A DNA stretch of 64,000 nt, from NCBI RefSeq assembly GCF_001455965.1, contig NZ_LKKO01000058.1:62001-126000 (forward strand), written 5' to 3'. The notes below the pieces were generated by a model, which worked only from the letters and a program-made list of their open reading frames with translations, searched no databases and was not told where the DNA came from. The translations under genes and the position numbers were made by a program. Positions 43,361 to 52,634 of this stretch are shown here, one piece after another; within the stretch, counting starts at the first letter, position 1, and each line of letters starts with the position of its first letter. The stretch comes from Methylobacterium sp. GXS13 (GTDB taxonomy: Bacteria > Pseudomonadota > Alphaproteobacteria > Rhizobiales > Beijerinckiaceae).

Positions 43361-44362
43361 ATGAGCCAAGCCGCCGATCCGCACGCCTCCGATTTCCGCC
43401 ACGACTGGAGCGTGGCCGAGATCCGCGCGATCCATGATCTGCCGCTGCTCGACCTGGTCTATCGGGCCGCCGGCGTGCATCGGGCGTACAACGATCCGAG
43501 CGACGTTCAGCGTGCGAGCCTGCTCTCGATCAAGACGGGCGCCTGCCCGGAGGATTGCGGTTATTGCTCGCAATCGGCCCACCACAAGGGCACCGGCCTG
43601 CCGCGCCAGCGCCTGATGCCGGTGGAGACGGTGCTGGCCGAAGCCGCCGCCGCCAAGGCCAACGGCGCGACCCGGTTCTGCATGGGTGCGGCTTGGCGCA
43701 GCCCGCGGGACGGGGCGGAGTTCGACTCCGTCCTCGACATGGTGCGGGGCGTGCGTGGCCTCGGCATGGAGGCCTGCGTCACCCTGGGCATGCTGACCGC
43801 CAGCCAGGCCGAGCGCCTGGCAGAGGCGGGGCTCACCGCCTACAACCACAATCTCGATACCGGGCCGGACTATTACGACAAGATCGTCTCGACCCGGACC
43901 TACGCGGATCGCCTGGACACCCTGGAGCGGGTGCGCGAAGCCGGGATCGGCGTCTGTTGCGGTGGGATCATCGGCCTCGGCGAGGGGGTGGGCGACCGTG
44001 TCGCGATGCTCCACGTGCTGGCCAACCACGCGCCGCATCCGGAGAGCGTGCCGATCAACGCGCTGGCCGCCGTTCCCGGAACCCCGCTGGGCGACACGGC
44101 CATGCCAGTCGATCCGTTCGACATGGTGCGGATGTGCGCCACCGCCCGCATCGTCATGCCCAAGGCCCGGGTGCGCCTGAGCGCCGGACGCAAGTCCCTG
44201 AGCCGGGAGGCGCAGGCCCTGTGCTTCCTCGCCGGGGCCAACTCGATCTTCTACGGCGAGCGCCTGCTCACCACCGCCAACAACGAAGAGGATTTCGACG
44301 CCGCCCTGCTTCAGGATCTCGGCATGCGAGTCGCCGAGCCGGTGCTCGCCGCGGCGGAGTAG
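43361..44362 (+). CDS. bioB: Biotin synthase
   Basis: A 333-residue radical-SAM enzyme that inserts sulfur into dethiobiotin. The 4Fe-4S cluster cysteines are C62, C66 and C69 in GACPEDCGYCSQSAHH. The second, sacrificial 2Fe-2S cluster is supported by MGAAWRSPRDG and later ACVTLGML. INALAAVPGTPLGD and LSAGRKSLSREAQALCFLAGANSIFYG near the C-terminus are diagnostic. The ATG at 43361 was preferred over a TTG at 43325. Other bio genes are not adjacent, which is common in this group. Its 3' end lies 4 bases from the convergent histidine-kinase gene. Confidence 0.95.
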   Translation: MSQAADPHASDFRHDWSVAEIRAIHDLPLLDLVYRAAGVHRAYNDPSDVQRASLLSIKTGACPEDCGYCSQSAHHKGTGLPRQRLMPVETVLAEAAAAKANGATRFCMGAAWRSPRDGAEFDSVLDMVRGVRGLGMEACVTLGMLTASQAERLAEAGLTAYNHNLDTGPDYYDKIVSTRTYADRLDTLERVREAGIGVCCGGIIGLGEGVGDRVAMLHVLANHAPHPESVPINALAAVPGTPLGDTAMPVDPFDMVRMCATARIVMPKARVRLSAGRKSLSREAQALCFLAGANSIFYGERLLTTANNEEDFDAALLQDLGMRVAEPVLAAAE

Positions 44363-44366
44363 CGCG

Positions 44367-45833
44367 TCAGGTCTCCGCCAGCACGATCCGGAACCGGGCC
44401 CCGCCTTCCCCCGGATCGAGGGTCAGGCTTCCGCCATTGATCTCGATGAGCTCGGCGGCGATCGGCAGGCCGAGCCCGGTGCCGCCGGACCGCGTCGAGC
44501 CCTGGAACGGCGAGAACAGGTTCTCCCGCGCCCGTGTCGGCAGGCCGGGGCCGTTGTCGGTCACCAGGATGGTCACCCGGCCGGGCTCGTCGCGGCGGGC
44601 GGCCCCGCGGACCTCGGCGTCCGGAACGGCAGCGCCATCGAGCGCCTGGACGGCGTTGCGGACCAAGTTGGCCAGCGCCCGGGCGAGCTGCTCCGGATCG
44701 GCCTGCACTTGGCACTCGGCGGCGCTCACGGTCACGCGCACGGGATGCGACGCGAGGGCGGCGAGATCCGGCAATTCGGCGAAGAGCGGCGCCAACGGCG
44801 TGGCGCTTAACTTCGGCGCGCGTTCGGAGACACGCCCGTACGCCAGACTCGCTTCGCAGAACCGGATCGCCCGGGCGATGGCCGCCACCAGCCGCGGTGC
44901 CACCCGCTGGACCATCGGGTCGGCGGTATCCTCCAGCCGGTCGCCCAGGAGTTGCGCGCCGGTCAGCAGGTTGCGCAGCTCGTGGCTGACCTTGCTCACC
45001 GCGAGTCCGAGCTCGGCGAGCCGCCGTTTCTGGCGAAGCTGGTCGGCGAGAATCCGTTGCATCCGCCCGAGGGCCAGCTCCGCCTGGCCGATCTCGTCGC
45101 GGCGGCGGGACGGCGCGATGATCCGGCCGGCATCCTCCGGATTCTCGGCAAAGGCGGTGATGCTGGTGGCAAGCCGCCGGACCGGGCGCACGATCAGCAC
45201 CTGCAGCACCACGAAGACCAGTCCGGCCGCGGAGGCCGCGATGATCAGCGACGAGACCAGCAGCCGCAACGCGTAGTCGACCATGGCGGCGCGCAACGGC
45301 GCCTCGTCGAGCAGGATCTCGACCCGGTCGAAGCCGATGCCCCCCTCCCCGATCACCCGGATCGGGTCGCGGTCCGGCGCGACCAGGGTCCGCCAGGCAC
45401 CCCGGATGGTCGACAGGGCGGAGACGTCGCGCAGGTCGACGGTGTCGGAGACCGTTTCGGGCACCGGCTCGATGGCGAGCAGCCGCTGGGCGCCGCCGCC
45501 GCGCACCGCGATCGCCCGGGCGTTGACCCCGGCGAGCAGCCGGCTTTCCAGCGCCTCCGAGACCGGCTCGCCGGTGCGACCGTCGAGGACCAGGGCGGCG
45601 ACCTGCGCGGCCGCGACCCGGTCGGCCATCCACTCGATTCGATAATTGGCTACCGCCGGCACGTAGGTCAGCACCTCGGCCACCACCACGAAGGCGACGG
45701 TGACGAGGAACAGCCGCCCGGACAGGCCGAGCCGCGCCGGGCGCCGCTCGAACAGCTCGCGCACCCCAGCGGCCGCCGGGGCCGCGACCGCGTCGGATTC
45801 AACGGCCACGCCCATCACACTCCGGGCCGGCAT
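44367..45833 (-). CDS. Sensor histidine kinase without adjacent response regulator
   Basis: A 488-residue membrane histidine kinase. Helices lie at about residues 41-60 and 190-215, enclosing a ~130-residue periplasmic sensor domain. A HAMP linker follows (VRPVRRLATSITAFAEN). The phosphoacceptor is H284 (LAVSKVSHELRNLLTG). The ATPase domain shows the N-box ALANLVRNAVQAL, G1 TDNGPGLP and G2 SGGTGLGLPIAAELI. No response regulator is adjacent in this window, so its partner is unknown. The ATG at 45833 gives a short cytoplasmic tail; M7 is an alternative. Confidence 0.88.
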   Translation of the reverse strand: MPARSVMGVAVESDAVAAPAAAGVRELFERRPARLGLSGRLFLVTVAFVVVAEVLTYVPAVANYRIEWMADRVAAAQVAALVLDGRTGEPVSEALESRLLAGVNARAIAVRGGGAQRLLAIEPVPETVSDTVDLRDVSALSTIRGAWRTLVAPDRDPIRVIGEGGIGFDRVEILLDEAPLRAAMVDYALRLLVSSLIIAASAAGLVFVVLQVLIVRPVRRLATSITAFAENPEDAGRIIAPSRRRDEIGQAELALGRMQRILADQLRQKRRLAELGLAVSKVSHELRNLLTGAQLLGDRLEDTADPMVQRVAPRLVAAIARAIRFCEASLAYGRVSERAPKLSATPLAPLFAELPDLAALASHPVRVTVSAAECQVQADPEQLARALANLVRNAVQALDGAAVPDAEVRGAARRDEPGRVTILVTDNGPGLPTRARENLFSPFQGSTRSGGTGLGLPIAAELIEINGGSLTLDPGEGGARFRIVLAET

Positions 45834-46313
45834 CGCGAACGGAGATCGGCGGTGGCGCGGAAATCGTGGAAGCTCGAGCCGTGTGCGGCCTTCGCGCAGG
45901 ACATGGTGGTGACGCCATCATCTCGAAGGCGGGAAGGCAGGTGCGTTCCCGTGCGCACTATACGAGCACGGGGGGGCCGGAGTTGCATGTATCCTGGAGC
46001 ACCTGCGAAATCCGTCCCCAGCCGCGAATGCGGAGCGGACTGCCCTGCACCGTCATGGCGAGGCCGCGGAGATCCGAATCGCGCTTTACCGGGCCGCGTC
46101 CGTGATCGGCCTTCCTCGGGTCCCAGACCGTGACGCAGGCCTCTTCACAGGGACCGACCGGTCTTGGGCAAACGCGTGCGTTCGCTCAGGGCCGCTGAAC
46201 ACCGCACACAACGGCCGATCACCGGACGCCACCCTCTCCAAACGACGGGGCGGAAGGCGTTTTGCGTGAGGCTTTCAGTGGTGAGCCCAATGGCAACGCG
46301 GTCGGGAACGACT
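45834..46313. other. Gap between two histidine-kinase genes
   Basis: A 480-base stretch without a recognised gene. Its right end (46220-46313) holds the 3' flank of the HWE kinase, with a T-containing stretch (GGCGTTTTGCG). The middle is moderately GC-rich with no clear hairpin. The left part presumably contains the promoter of the first kinase. Confidence 0.4.
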
Positions 46314-47447
46314 CTAGCGGCTCAGCGCGCCATGGTCTGCTCTTCCGACCAGCTTGAACTGTATGCCGGTCGGGGCGAAATCGATGCGACCTTCGCCATT
46401 GAAGTATGACGCCACGATCCGCTCGATCAGCTTCGAGCCGAACCCCCGTCGCTGCGGCGCGAGAACCGCGGGACCACCGCGCTCGATCCAGTCGAAAACG
46501 AACGCCTCATCGTCGCTGGTCCAGGCGACATCGATGGTGCCGTCCTCATTCGACAGGGCACCGTATTTCGCGGCGTTCGTCGCGAGCTCATGGATGGCGA
46601 GCGAAAGCCCGAGCGCCTGTTGCGAGGTCAGGAGCGTATCAGGACCGTCCAAACGAATGCGGCCGTCACGGGTCTGATGGGGTTCGATCGTGGCGGCGAC
46701 CACCGCGCAGACGTTTGCCGCTTCGTGGTCCGCCTGGGTGAGAATATCTTGAGCCCGGGCCAAGGCCGCCAGACGCTGTGCGATCGCCTGACGCCCATCC
46801 TCCATCGTGGCCGATTGGCGGAGGGTCTGCGTCGCAATGGCCTGGACCATGGAGAGCAGGTTCTTCATCCGGTGCGCCATTTCCTGCACCAGATCCCGCC
46901 GGCGCGCCTCGGCGGCACGGGCCTCAGCCAGAAGGCGATCACGGGTCGCGATGGAGCGCCGCAGTTCCATCTGGGTCATCGCCTGGCGGGCCAGGAAGCG
47001 GAGCATGTCGATCTGCTGCTCGCTGAGATGGCGTGGCTTGGTATCGAGCACGCACATCGTTCCGATGGCCTCGCCATCGGGGGTTTTCAGCACGGCGCCG
47101 GCGTAAAAGCGCAGGCCCGGCGTCCCATGAATGAGCGGATTGCCGTCGAAGCGCGGATCCCGCTGGGCGTCGGGAATGACCAGGACGTCGTCTTCGAGGA
47201 TCGCATGACCGCAGAAAGAGGTTTCGAGGGGCGTTTCGCGCACCCCGAGCCCGACTTCGGCCAGAAAGAACTGCCGGTGCGTATCGACGAGGTTCACGAC
47301 AGCCATGGGCGTCCCGCAGATCCGCGAGGCCATGTGAGCAATGTCGTCGAAGTCCTGCTCACGCGGTGCATCGAGCAGCTCGTACGCATGGAGAGATGCG
47401 GACCGCCGGCTTTCCTCGACACACAGTGGGTCAATCGATGACGACAA
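46314..47447 (-). CDS. GAF-domain HWE-family histidine kinase
   Basis: A 377-residue soluble kinase. Residues ~20-165 form a GAF sensor domain (DIAHMASRICGTPMAVVNLVD and later FYAGAVLKTPDG). The HWE kinase domain follows, with phosphoacceptor H192 (VQEMAHRMKNLLSMVQAI), the N-box SLAIHELATNAAKYGALS and the W-x-E motif DWIERGGPAV. HWE kinases are typical of alphaproteobacteria and often act in light, redox or general stress (PhyR) signalling. No partner is adjacent. The GAF domain could bind a small ligand or act as a redox sensor; no chromophore-binding cysteine can be assigned with confidence. Confidence 0.88.
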   Translation of the reverse strand: MSSSIDPLCVEESRRSASLHAYELLDAPREQDFDDIAHMASRICGTPMAVVNLVDTHRQFFLAEVGLGVRETPLETSFCGHAILEDDVLVIPDAQRDPRFDGNPLIHGTPGLRFYAGAVLKTPDGEAIGTMCVLDTKPRHLSEQQIDMLRFLARQAMTQMELRRSIATRDRLLAEARAAEARRRDLVQEMAHRMKNLLSMVQAIATQTLRQSATMEDGRQAIAQRLAALARAQDILTQADHEAANVCAVVAATIEPHQTRDGRIRLDGPDTLLTSQQALGLSLAIHELATNAAKYGALSNEDGTIDVAWTSDDEAFVFDWIERGGPAVLAPQRRGFGSKLIERIVASYFNGEGRIDFAPTGIQFKLVGRADHGALSR

Positions 47448-47722
47448 GAGTGGCGGATATCCGTGTGGCCGTGGGAACGATGTCTTGACCCTATACCCGG
47501 CAGCCCGGCCTTCCGCAAAAGGTGAAACTCACGCGCCGACACATCTTCGACGGGTCACTCAGAACATCAAGGCGGCCGCGACAATCCAGGGATGATGATA
47601 TCCGCCCGGATACAGCTGCAAGCTGGGAACGGGCGGGCGGGAAATCAAAACCGCGACAACGCAGTGCTTTGGTGGGCGCGCGATGCCGGCGCGGGGCGCC
47701 GCACGCTCCGACCGTAGCCCGA

Positions 47723-48505
47723 TCAGGCTCGCCGTAGCCGCCGGCTCAGGAACACGCTCCCCAGCGCGAACACGGCGAGCATCGCCAGCCCCGCCACCAT
47801 CTTGGGCGTGATCAGCGCTCGCAGGGTCAGGGCGTAGCCGCAGCCGACCACGCCCGAGGCCAGGCAGGCGGCCTTGGCGGTCTCGTGCGCGGCGACCACG
47901 TCGTCGATCCCCGCCCCGGTGGTCGCGTAGACCAGGGCCCCCGGCAGCAGACCCAGGAAGGTCGCCAGCACGAAGACCCGCATCTTCACCCCGCAGGCGG
48001 CGGGGGCGAGGTTGGTCATCCAGAACGGGAACAGCGGCAGCAACCGCATCACCACGATGTACCCGAAGGCGTCGCGCCGGAACCCCTCCGTGAACGCCGC
48101 GAGACGCGTCCCGCCCACTCGCCGCAGCAGATCGGCGCCGGGGCCTTTGCCGATGGCGAAAACGATCGCCGCCCCCGTGGTGGCGGCGCAGACCGCGGTC
48201 AGCGCCCCCGGGACGATCCCGAACAGGAAGCCGCAGATCATGGTCAGGATCAGCGTGGCCGGCACCGAGACGACAACGGAGGCGACGTAGACCAGGTAGG
48301 CCACCACAAGGGCACGCCCGTAGCCGGCTTCGACAAAGCCATGCAGCCAGGCCCGCGACGCGAGCAGCCGGTCGAGGCTCAGCAGCTGCGCGACCCCGGA
48401 GACCAATACCACCGCCGAGATGCCCAGGAGCAGCACCAGCGGCAGCCAGCGCAGCAGCCGCTTCCAGCGTCCCTCGGGGACGGACGCGCGCCCGGCCTCG
48501 CTCAC
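47723..48505 (-). CDS. TVP38/TMEM64 (DedA/VTT-like) family membrane protein
   Basis: A 260-residue membrane protein of the TVP38/TMEM64 family, a VTT-domain group related to DedA and implicated in lipid scrambling or membrane homeostasis. About six helices are present. The VTT signature is visible as TMICGFLFGIVPGALTAVCAATTGAAIVF and VVMRLLPLFPFWMTNLAPAACG. The GTG start at 48505 overlaps the stop of the upstream methyltransferase (GTGA), so the two are translationally coupled. Because the neighbour methylates phosphatidylethanolamine or a related lipid, a shared role in membrane phospholipids is inferred. Confidence 0.85.
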   Translation of the reverse strand: MSEAGRASVPEGRWKRLLRWLPLVLLLGISAVVLVSGVAQLLSLDRLLASRAWLHGFVEAGYGRALVVAYLVYVASVVVSVPATLILTMICGFLFGIVPGALTAVCAATTGAAIVFAIGKGPGADLLRRVGGTRLAAFTEGFRRDAFGYIVVMRLLPLFPFWMTNLAPAACGVKMRVFVLATFLGLLPGALVYATTGAGIDDVVAAHETAKAACLASGVVGCGYALTLRALITPKMVAGLAMLAVFALGSVFLSRRLRRA

Positions 48506-49155
48506 CCGGGCTTGCGCATCCGCAGGATCTTGAAGAAACCGCCCGGGAAGGTCGGCTTCAGGCCCAACACCTCGACGCCGTTGCGCCGGGCCCAGGCCTC
48601 GATCCGGGTCGCCTTGAAGTCCGATGACCAGCCGATCTTGGTGCAGAGCGGCGCCACGACCTCCTCGACCCGGGCCAGGGGACCGTCGCTCTGGCCGAAA
48701 TGGTTGGCGAGCACGATGCCGCCGCCGGGGCGGACCACCCGCAGGAACTCCGACATCGCGGCCTCGGGATCGGGCACCAGGGTGATCAGGAACTGCGCCA
48801 CCACTGCGTCGAAGCTCGCATCGGCGTAGCCGAGGTGGCAGACATCCATCACCTGCAGGCCCTTCACATGGGCGAGGTTCCGGCGCTTCACCTTGGCGCG
48901 GGCGCGCTTGAGCATGTCCTCGGAGAGGTCGACTCCGCAAACGAAGCTCGCCTTGGGGTAATAGCCGAGCGCCAGCCCGGTGCCCCCGCCGGCCTCCAGG
49001 ATCCGCGGGCCGTGCTCGGCCGCGGCCTCCACCGCGGCGCGGGCCGCCGGCTCGGTGAGCTTGTCGTAGACCACGTCATAGACGGGGGCCCAGCGGGCAT
49101 AGGCCTTACGCATCAGGGCCGTGCTCGGCCCGGCCATCTGCGGCTCGCTCAGCAT
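48502..49155 (-). CDS. pmtA: SAM-dependent methyltransferase, PmtA-like
   Basis: A 217-residue class I methyltransferase most like the Rhodobacter-type phosphatidylethanolamine N-methyltransferase that makes phosphatidylcholine. The SAM-binding motif I is ILEAGGGTGLALGYYP (residues ~52-67). Acidic motif II is GVDLSEDMLKRARAK, and later motifs are DVCHLGYADASFDAVVAQFL and VRPGGGIVLANHFGQ. The N-terminal YARWAPVYDVVYDKL is characteristic of the PmtA group. It overlaps the TVP38 gene by 4 bases and is followed upstream by mnmA on the same strand (25-base gap). A ubiquinone/other small-molecule methyltransferase is the main alternative. Confidence 0.72.
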   Translation of the reverse strand: MLSEPQMAGPSTALMRKAYARWAPVYDVVYDKLTEPAARAAVEAAAEHGPRILEAGGGTGLALGYYPKASFVCGVDLSEDMLKRARAKVKRRNLAHVKGLQVMDVCHLGYADASFDAVVAQFLITLVPDPEAAMSEFLRVVRPGGGIVLANHFGQSDGPLARVEEVVAPLCTKIGWSSDFKATRIEAWARRNGVEVLGLKPTFPGGFFKILRMRKPG

Positions 49156-49180
49156 CGTTCAGATTATCCAGAGATTGAGA

Positions 49181-50335
49181 TCAGGCCGCTTCGCGGGGCC
49201 GGGCCGACAACGCATCGACCCTGCGTATGGTGCCGCCGCCCAGCACCCGGGCGCGGGGGCCGTCGTCGCCGTAGATCGCACAGGCCTGGCCCGGCGATAC
49301 GCCGTCCTCGGGCTCGGCCAGCACCACCTCGGCGGTACCGTCCGGCCCGATGGTGAGCGTCGCCGGACGCGGCGGCCGGGTCGAGCGGACCCGGACCGCC
49401 ACGGGCAGGTCGCGGACCGACTCGGCCGGGCCCTCACCCAGCCAGTTGAGGTCCGAGAGGCGGATCCGCGTCGTCGCCAGGGCGGTGCGCGGTCCGACCA
49501 CGACCCGGGCGGTATCCGGCTCCAGGCGCACGACGTAGAGCGGTTCGGAGCCCGCCACGCCGAGGCCCCGTCGCTGGCCGACCGTATAGTGGACGATGCC
49601 CTCGTGCCGGCCGAGGACGTGGCCGGCGAGGTCGACGATCTCGCCGGGCCGGGCCGCATCCGGGCGCAGGCGGGCGATCACATCACTGTAGCGACCCTGC
49701 GGCACGAAGCAGATGTCCTGGCTGTCCGGCTTCTCGGCGAGCGACAGGCCGAGATCCTTGGCGAGCGCCCGGGTCTCGATCTTGGACATCTCGCCCAGGG
49801 GAAAGCGCAGGAAGGCGAGCTGCTCGGCCGTCGTCGCGTAGAGGAAGTAGCTCTGGTCCCGGGCCGGATCGAGGGCGCGGTGCAGCGCCCGGCCGCCGCC
49901 CGACAGGGCGCGGCTCGCCACATAATGGCCGGTGGCCAGGGCGTCGGCGTCGAGATCCCGGGCGAGGCCGAGAAGATCGCGGAACTTCACCGTGCGATTG
50001 CACTCGACGCAGGGAATCGGCGTCTCGCCCGCGAGGTAGCTCTCGGCGAATTTCTCGATCACCGCGTCACGGAACCGGTCTTCGTAATCGAGGACGTAAT
50101 GCGGGATGGCGAGATGCTCGGCGGCCGCCCGCGCGTCGTTGATGTCCTGCCCGGCGCAGCAGGCGCCCTTGCGATGGGTCGCGGCGCCGTGATCGTAGAG
50201 CTGGAGCGTCACGCCGACCACGTCGAAGCCCTGCCGCTTCAGAAGCCCCGCGACCACGGAGGAATCGACGCCGCCCGACATGGCGACGACGACGCGCGTC
50301 TCGTGGGCTGGCTTGGGAAGGTCGAGGGCGTTCAT
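49181..50335 (-). CDS. mnmA: tRNA-specific 2-thiouridylase MnmA
   Basis: A 384-residue enzyme that makes 2-thiouridine at the wobble position (U34) of tRNAs for Lys, Glu and Gln. The PP-loop is SGGVDSS (residues 20-26). The catalytic cysteines correspond to C109 (PIPCVECNRTVKF) and C209 (SQDICFVPQG). GYVASR/TGHYVASRA and DQSYFLYATT are further conserved blocks, and the C-terminal beta-barrel domain carries HYTVGQRRGLGV. The ATG at 50335 was preferred over a longer frame reaching 50371. The sulfur relay partners (TusA, IscS) are not in this window. Confidence 0.95.
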   Translation of the reverse strand: MNALDLPKPAHETRVVVAMSGGVDSSVVAGLLKRQGFDVVGVTLQLYDHGAATHRKGACCAGQDINDARAAAEHLAIPHYVLDYEDRFRDAVIEKFAESYLAGETPIPCVECNRTVKFRDLLGLARDLDADALATGHYVASRALSGGGRALHRALDPARDQSYFLYATTAEQLAFLRFPLGEMSKIETRALAKDLGLSLAEKPDSQDICFVPQGRYSDVIARLRPDAARPGEIVDLAGHVLGRHEGIVHYTVGQRRGLGVAGSEPLYVVRLEPDTARVVVGPRTALATTRIRLSDLNWLGEGPAESVRDLPVAVRVRSTRPPRPATLTIGPDGTAEVVLAEPEDGVSPGQACAIYGDDGPRARVLGGGTIRRVDALSARPREAA

Positions 50336-50933
50336 CACAGGGGTCCGCCGCCGCCGGCTGAAAGGCGTCACGGCTGCACGGTCCGTCTATAGCGGGACTC
50401 GGGTCGGCTTTCCAGGGCGGGGTTTGTCTGACCGGGGCGAGCCGGTTTGCGCGTGCTCGGTGCGGGGCGTGGGCCGCGCGGCCCGCAGCGGCATGGACGG
50501 CGGTTCGAAGGACGTCCGAATGAGGCAGAGCGGACGTGACGATCACAGCCGTATTCTGCACCGTCGCTCCCCTGGCACGACCCCCCTTCGGGGCCACCCT
50601 CCCCCGCAGCGGCCAGCGGATTCACGCATCGTCCTCGGAGAGGCACGCCGCGCGCTCCTCCCCCTTGCGGGGCGGGGAAACGCGTTGCGTTTCAAAAGCT
50701 TGTCAGAGAACGAAGCCGATATATGGATCTGCTCGCCCGCAGCGGCGGGAGGGCGTCGCGGGTATCCCTCCGGCCTGCCCTACCCGGCAAATGCTGCCGG
50801 GCGTGCGGCAGCTTCAGACCCGGGCACGCCCCTGCAATCGGCAGCGTCGCGGCAAAAACCGTTATCGATCAGCTGTTTATCCGACAGCACCAATGGCCTG
50901 ACCCTTGCTCGATCCCATCCAGAGGAGCCCAGC
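50336..50933. other. Gap with a degenerate repeat copy, upstream of fliK
   Basis: A 598-base gap between divergent mnmA and fliK. Positions 50556-50609 are a diverged copy of part of the repeat at 33916-33970 (shared CTGCACCGTCGCTCCCCT and CACCCTCCCCCGCAG). The remainder, to 50933, ends with AGAGGAG as the fliK ribosome-binding site. No credible sigma-54 (-24/-12) or CtrA box was seen here, and no extra gene. Confidence 0.55.
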
Positions 50934-52562
50934 ATGGCGAGCGGTGCAGCGGATCGGTTGGATGTCACCGGGTGGATTCCATCCGGCCGCACGGCGTCGA
51001 ACGCGCGATCGAGCTGGGATGCGGCGGGCGTTGCCGCCCGGGCCGGCGACTCGTCGCAGGATCGGTTCGGTGCGGCCCTGAGCGCGGCGCAGGTCCGCGA
51101 TGACGCGGCGGCGAGCCGCGCCCGCGACGCGATTCAGCGTCACCAGGCCGACGCCGCCCGGACGGCCACGGAGCGCGCCCGGGATGCGGTCGATACCGCC
51201 AAAGCGCGCGCCGCCACCCGGCCGGAGCCCAGACCCAGCCATCTCCCGAAGCCGCCGGAGCCTCCCGCGCCGGCTCAAAAGACGGCGCCTGCCGATACGG
51301 GGCCGACCAAACCGACGGCTCGTGCCGACGCTCGGGCCCCGGCGACAGCCTCGGATCCCGTCCCCGCCGGAACGAGCCGGGATACGGATCCGAAAGCGCA
51401 GCCGGCCTCCGACACGGCCGCCACGCCCGCGCCGGAGACCCTACCCGACGCGCCAACGGCCACCAACGCCCAGACTGGCCCGGCGACAGCCGATCCCCCG
51501 GCGACCGAAGCCGCGCAGGCCGAGACGGCGCCGAGCGAGGTACCGCCACAGGCCCCCCCTCAGCCGGCGAGCCCGACCGTGCCGGGACCGGTTCAGGCGC
51601 TGCTGGCCGATCTGATCAAGGGCGCCCCCCTCCTGGCCGACGGTGCCGCGGCCGGTGGCGAGGCCGCGGAGGTCCCGGCGACCGGAGCGGTCGGCTCGGG
51701 CAGCGCCGGCACCGGGCTTGCGAGTTCGGCGACGGGGCCGTCGCAGGCGGCGGGCGCCCGGGCGGATGCAGCCCTTGCGAAAGCCGGCCCCAACGTGTCG
51801 GGGGCCAAAGCCCTCGCGGGGCAGACGGCGCAGCCGGCGGCGGGCCAGGGCGCCAGCCCGGTCGAGGCCGTGAAACCCGGTGCGGGCGAAGCTGCGGGAA
51901 CGGAAGCGCCTTCGGGCGCGTCCGCCGGCCAGGACTTCTTGACCGCCTTGGCCGATGCCGGCCAGGGCGGCGGCCAGGGCACAGCCGCCGGCCTGCAGGC
52001 ACCGCTCGCCACACCCGCCCTCCCCCAGGGCGGTCCGGATCTGTCCCCCCTCGCCCCGCAGGTGGCCGGGGCGACGACCGGGGCGACGCAGGCCGCCGCG
52101 CCGACCCCGACCCAGGCGCAGGCCCCGGTGGATCCGCCGGTGCCGATCGGCCAGGTGCCGATGACCATCGGGCTGCGCTCGCTCGCCGGATCGAGCGAGT
52201 TCCAGATCCGGCTCGATCCGGCCGAGCTCGGGCGGATCGACGTGAAGCTCGCGATCGACAAGGCCCGCGGTACCGTGACGACCCACCTCGTGGTCGAGCG
52301 GCCCGAGACGCTGGCCATGCTCCAGCGCGATGCCGGCCAGTTGCAGCAGGCCCTGTCCCAGGCCGGGCTCGATCCGTCCGCCGGCGGGCTCAACCTGTCT
52401 CTGCGCAGCGACGGCAACGCACAGGGCGGCGCTGGCGGCGGCCAGGGCGAGGCGCCCCGGGGCGGGCAGGCCGCCTGGGCGCAGGATCGGGCCGAGGCGA
52501 CCCAGGAGACCGTCCCGACGCGTTGGCTGCGCGGCTACGGCGGCCTCGACATCCGGATCTAG
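50934..52562 (+). CDS. fliK: Flagellar hook-length control protein FliK
   Basis: A 542-residue FliK, the molecular ruler that sets hook length and switches type III export substrate. Residues ~1-400 are low-complexity, very rich in Ala, Pro and Thr, as expected for the extended ruler part. The C-terminal switch domain (about 405-500) contains SEFQIRLDPAELGRIDVKLAI and LVVERPETLAMLQRDAGQLQQAL, diagnostic of the Flg_hook domain. The ATG at 50934 has AGAGGAG upstream. It precedes flgD by 72 bases, the usual order for hook genes. Confidence 0.9.
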   Translation: MASGAADRLDVTGWIPSGRTASNARSSWDAAGVAARAGDSSQDRFGAALSAAQVRDDAAASRARDAIQRHQADAARTATERARDAVDTAKARAATRPEPRPSHLPKPPEPPAPAQKTAPADTGPTKPTARADARAPATASDPVPAGTSRDTDPKAQPASDTAATPAPETLPDAPTATNAQTGPATADPPATEAAQAETAPSEVPPQAPPQPASPTVPGPVQALLADLIKGAPLLADGAAAGGEAAEVPATGAVGSGSAGTGLASSATGPSQAAGARADAALAKAGPNVSGAKALAGQTAQPAAGQGASPVEAVKPGAGEAAGTEAPSGASAGQDFLTALADAGQGGGQGTAAGLQAPLATPALPQGGPDLSPLAPQVAGATTGATQAAAPTPTQAQAPVDPPVPIGQVPMTIGLRSLAGSSEFQIRLDPAELGRIDVKLAIDKARGTVTTHLVVERPETLAMLQRDAGQLQQALSQAGLDPSAGGLNLSLRSDGNAQGGAGGGQGEAPRGGQAAWAQDRAEATQETVPTRWLRGYGGLDIRI

Positions 52563-52634
52563 CGCGATGCGCGACCACATCGAAACATCCCGCGTCCCGG
52601 CGTTTCGCCCCGACGCGCCACGGGAGCGAGCCGC

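Noticed and set aside
50572..50590. TGGCACG sequence resembling a sigma-54 promoter before fliK
   Set aside because: The -12 TTGC element is missing and the sequence lies inside a repeat relic whose other copy has CTCCCGA here.
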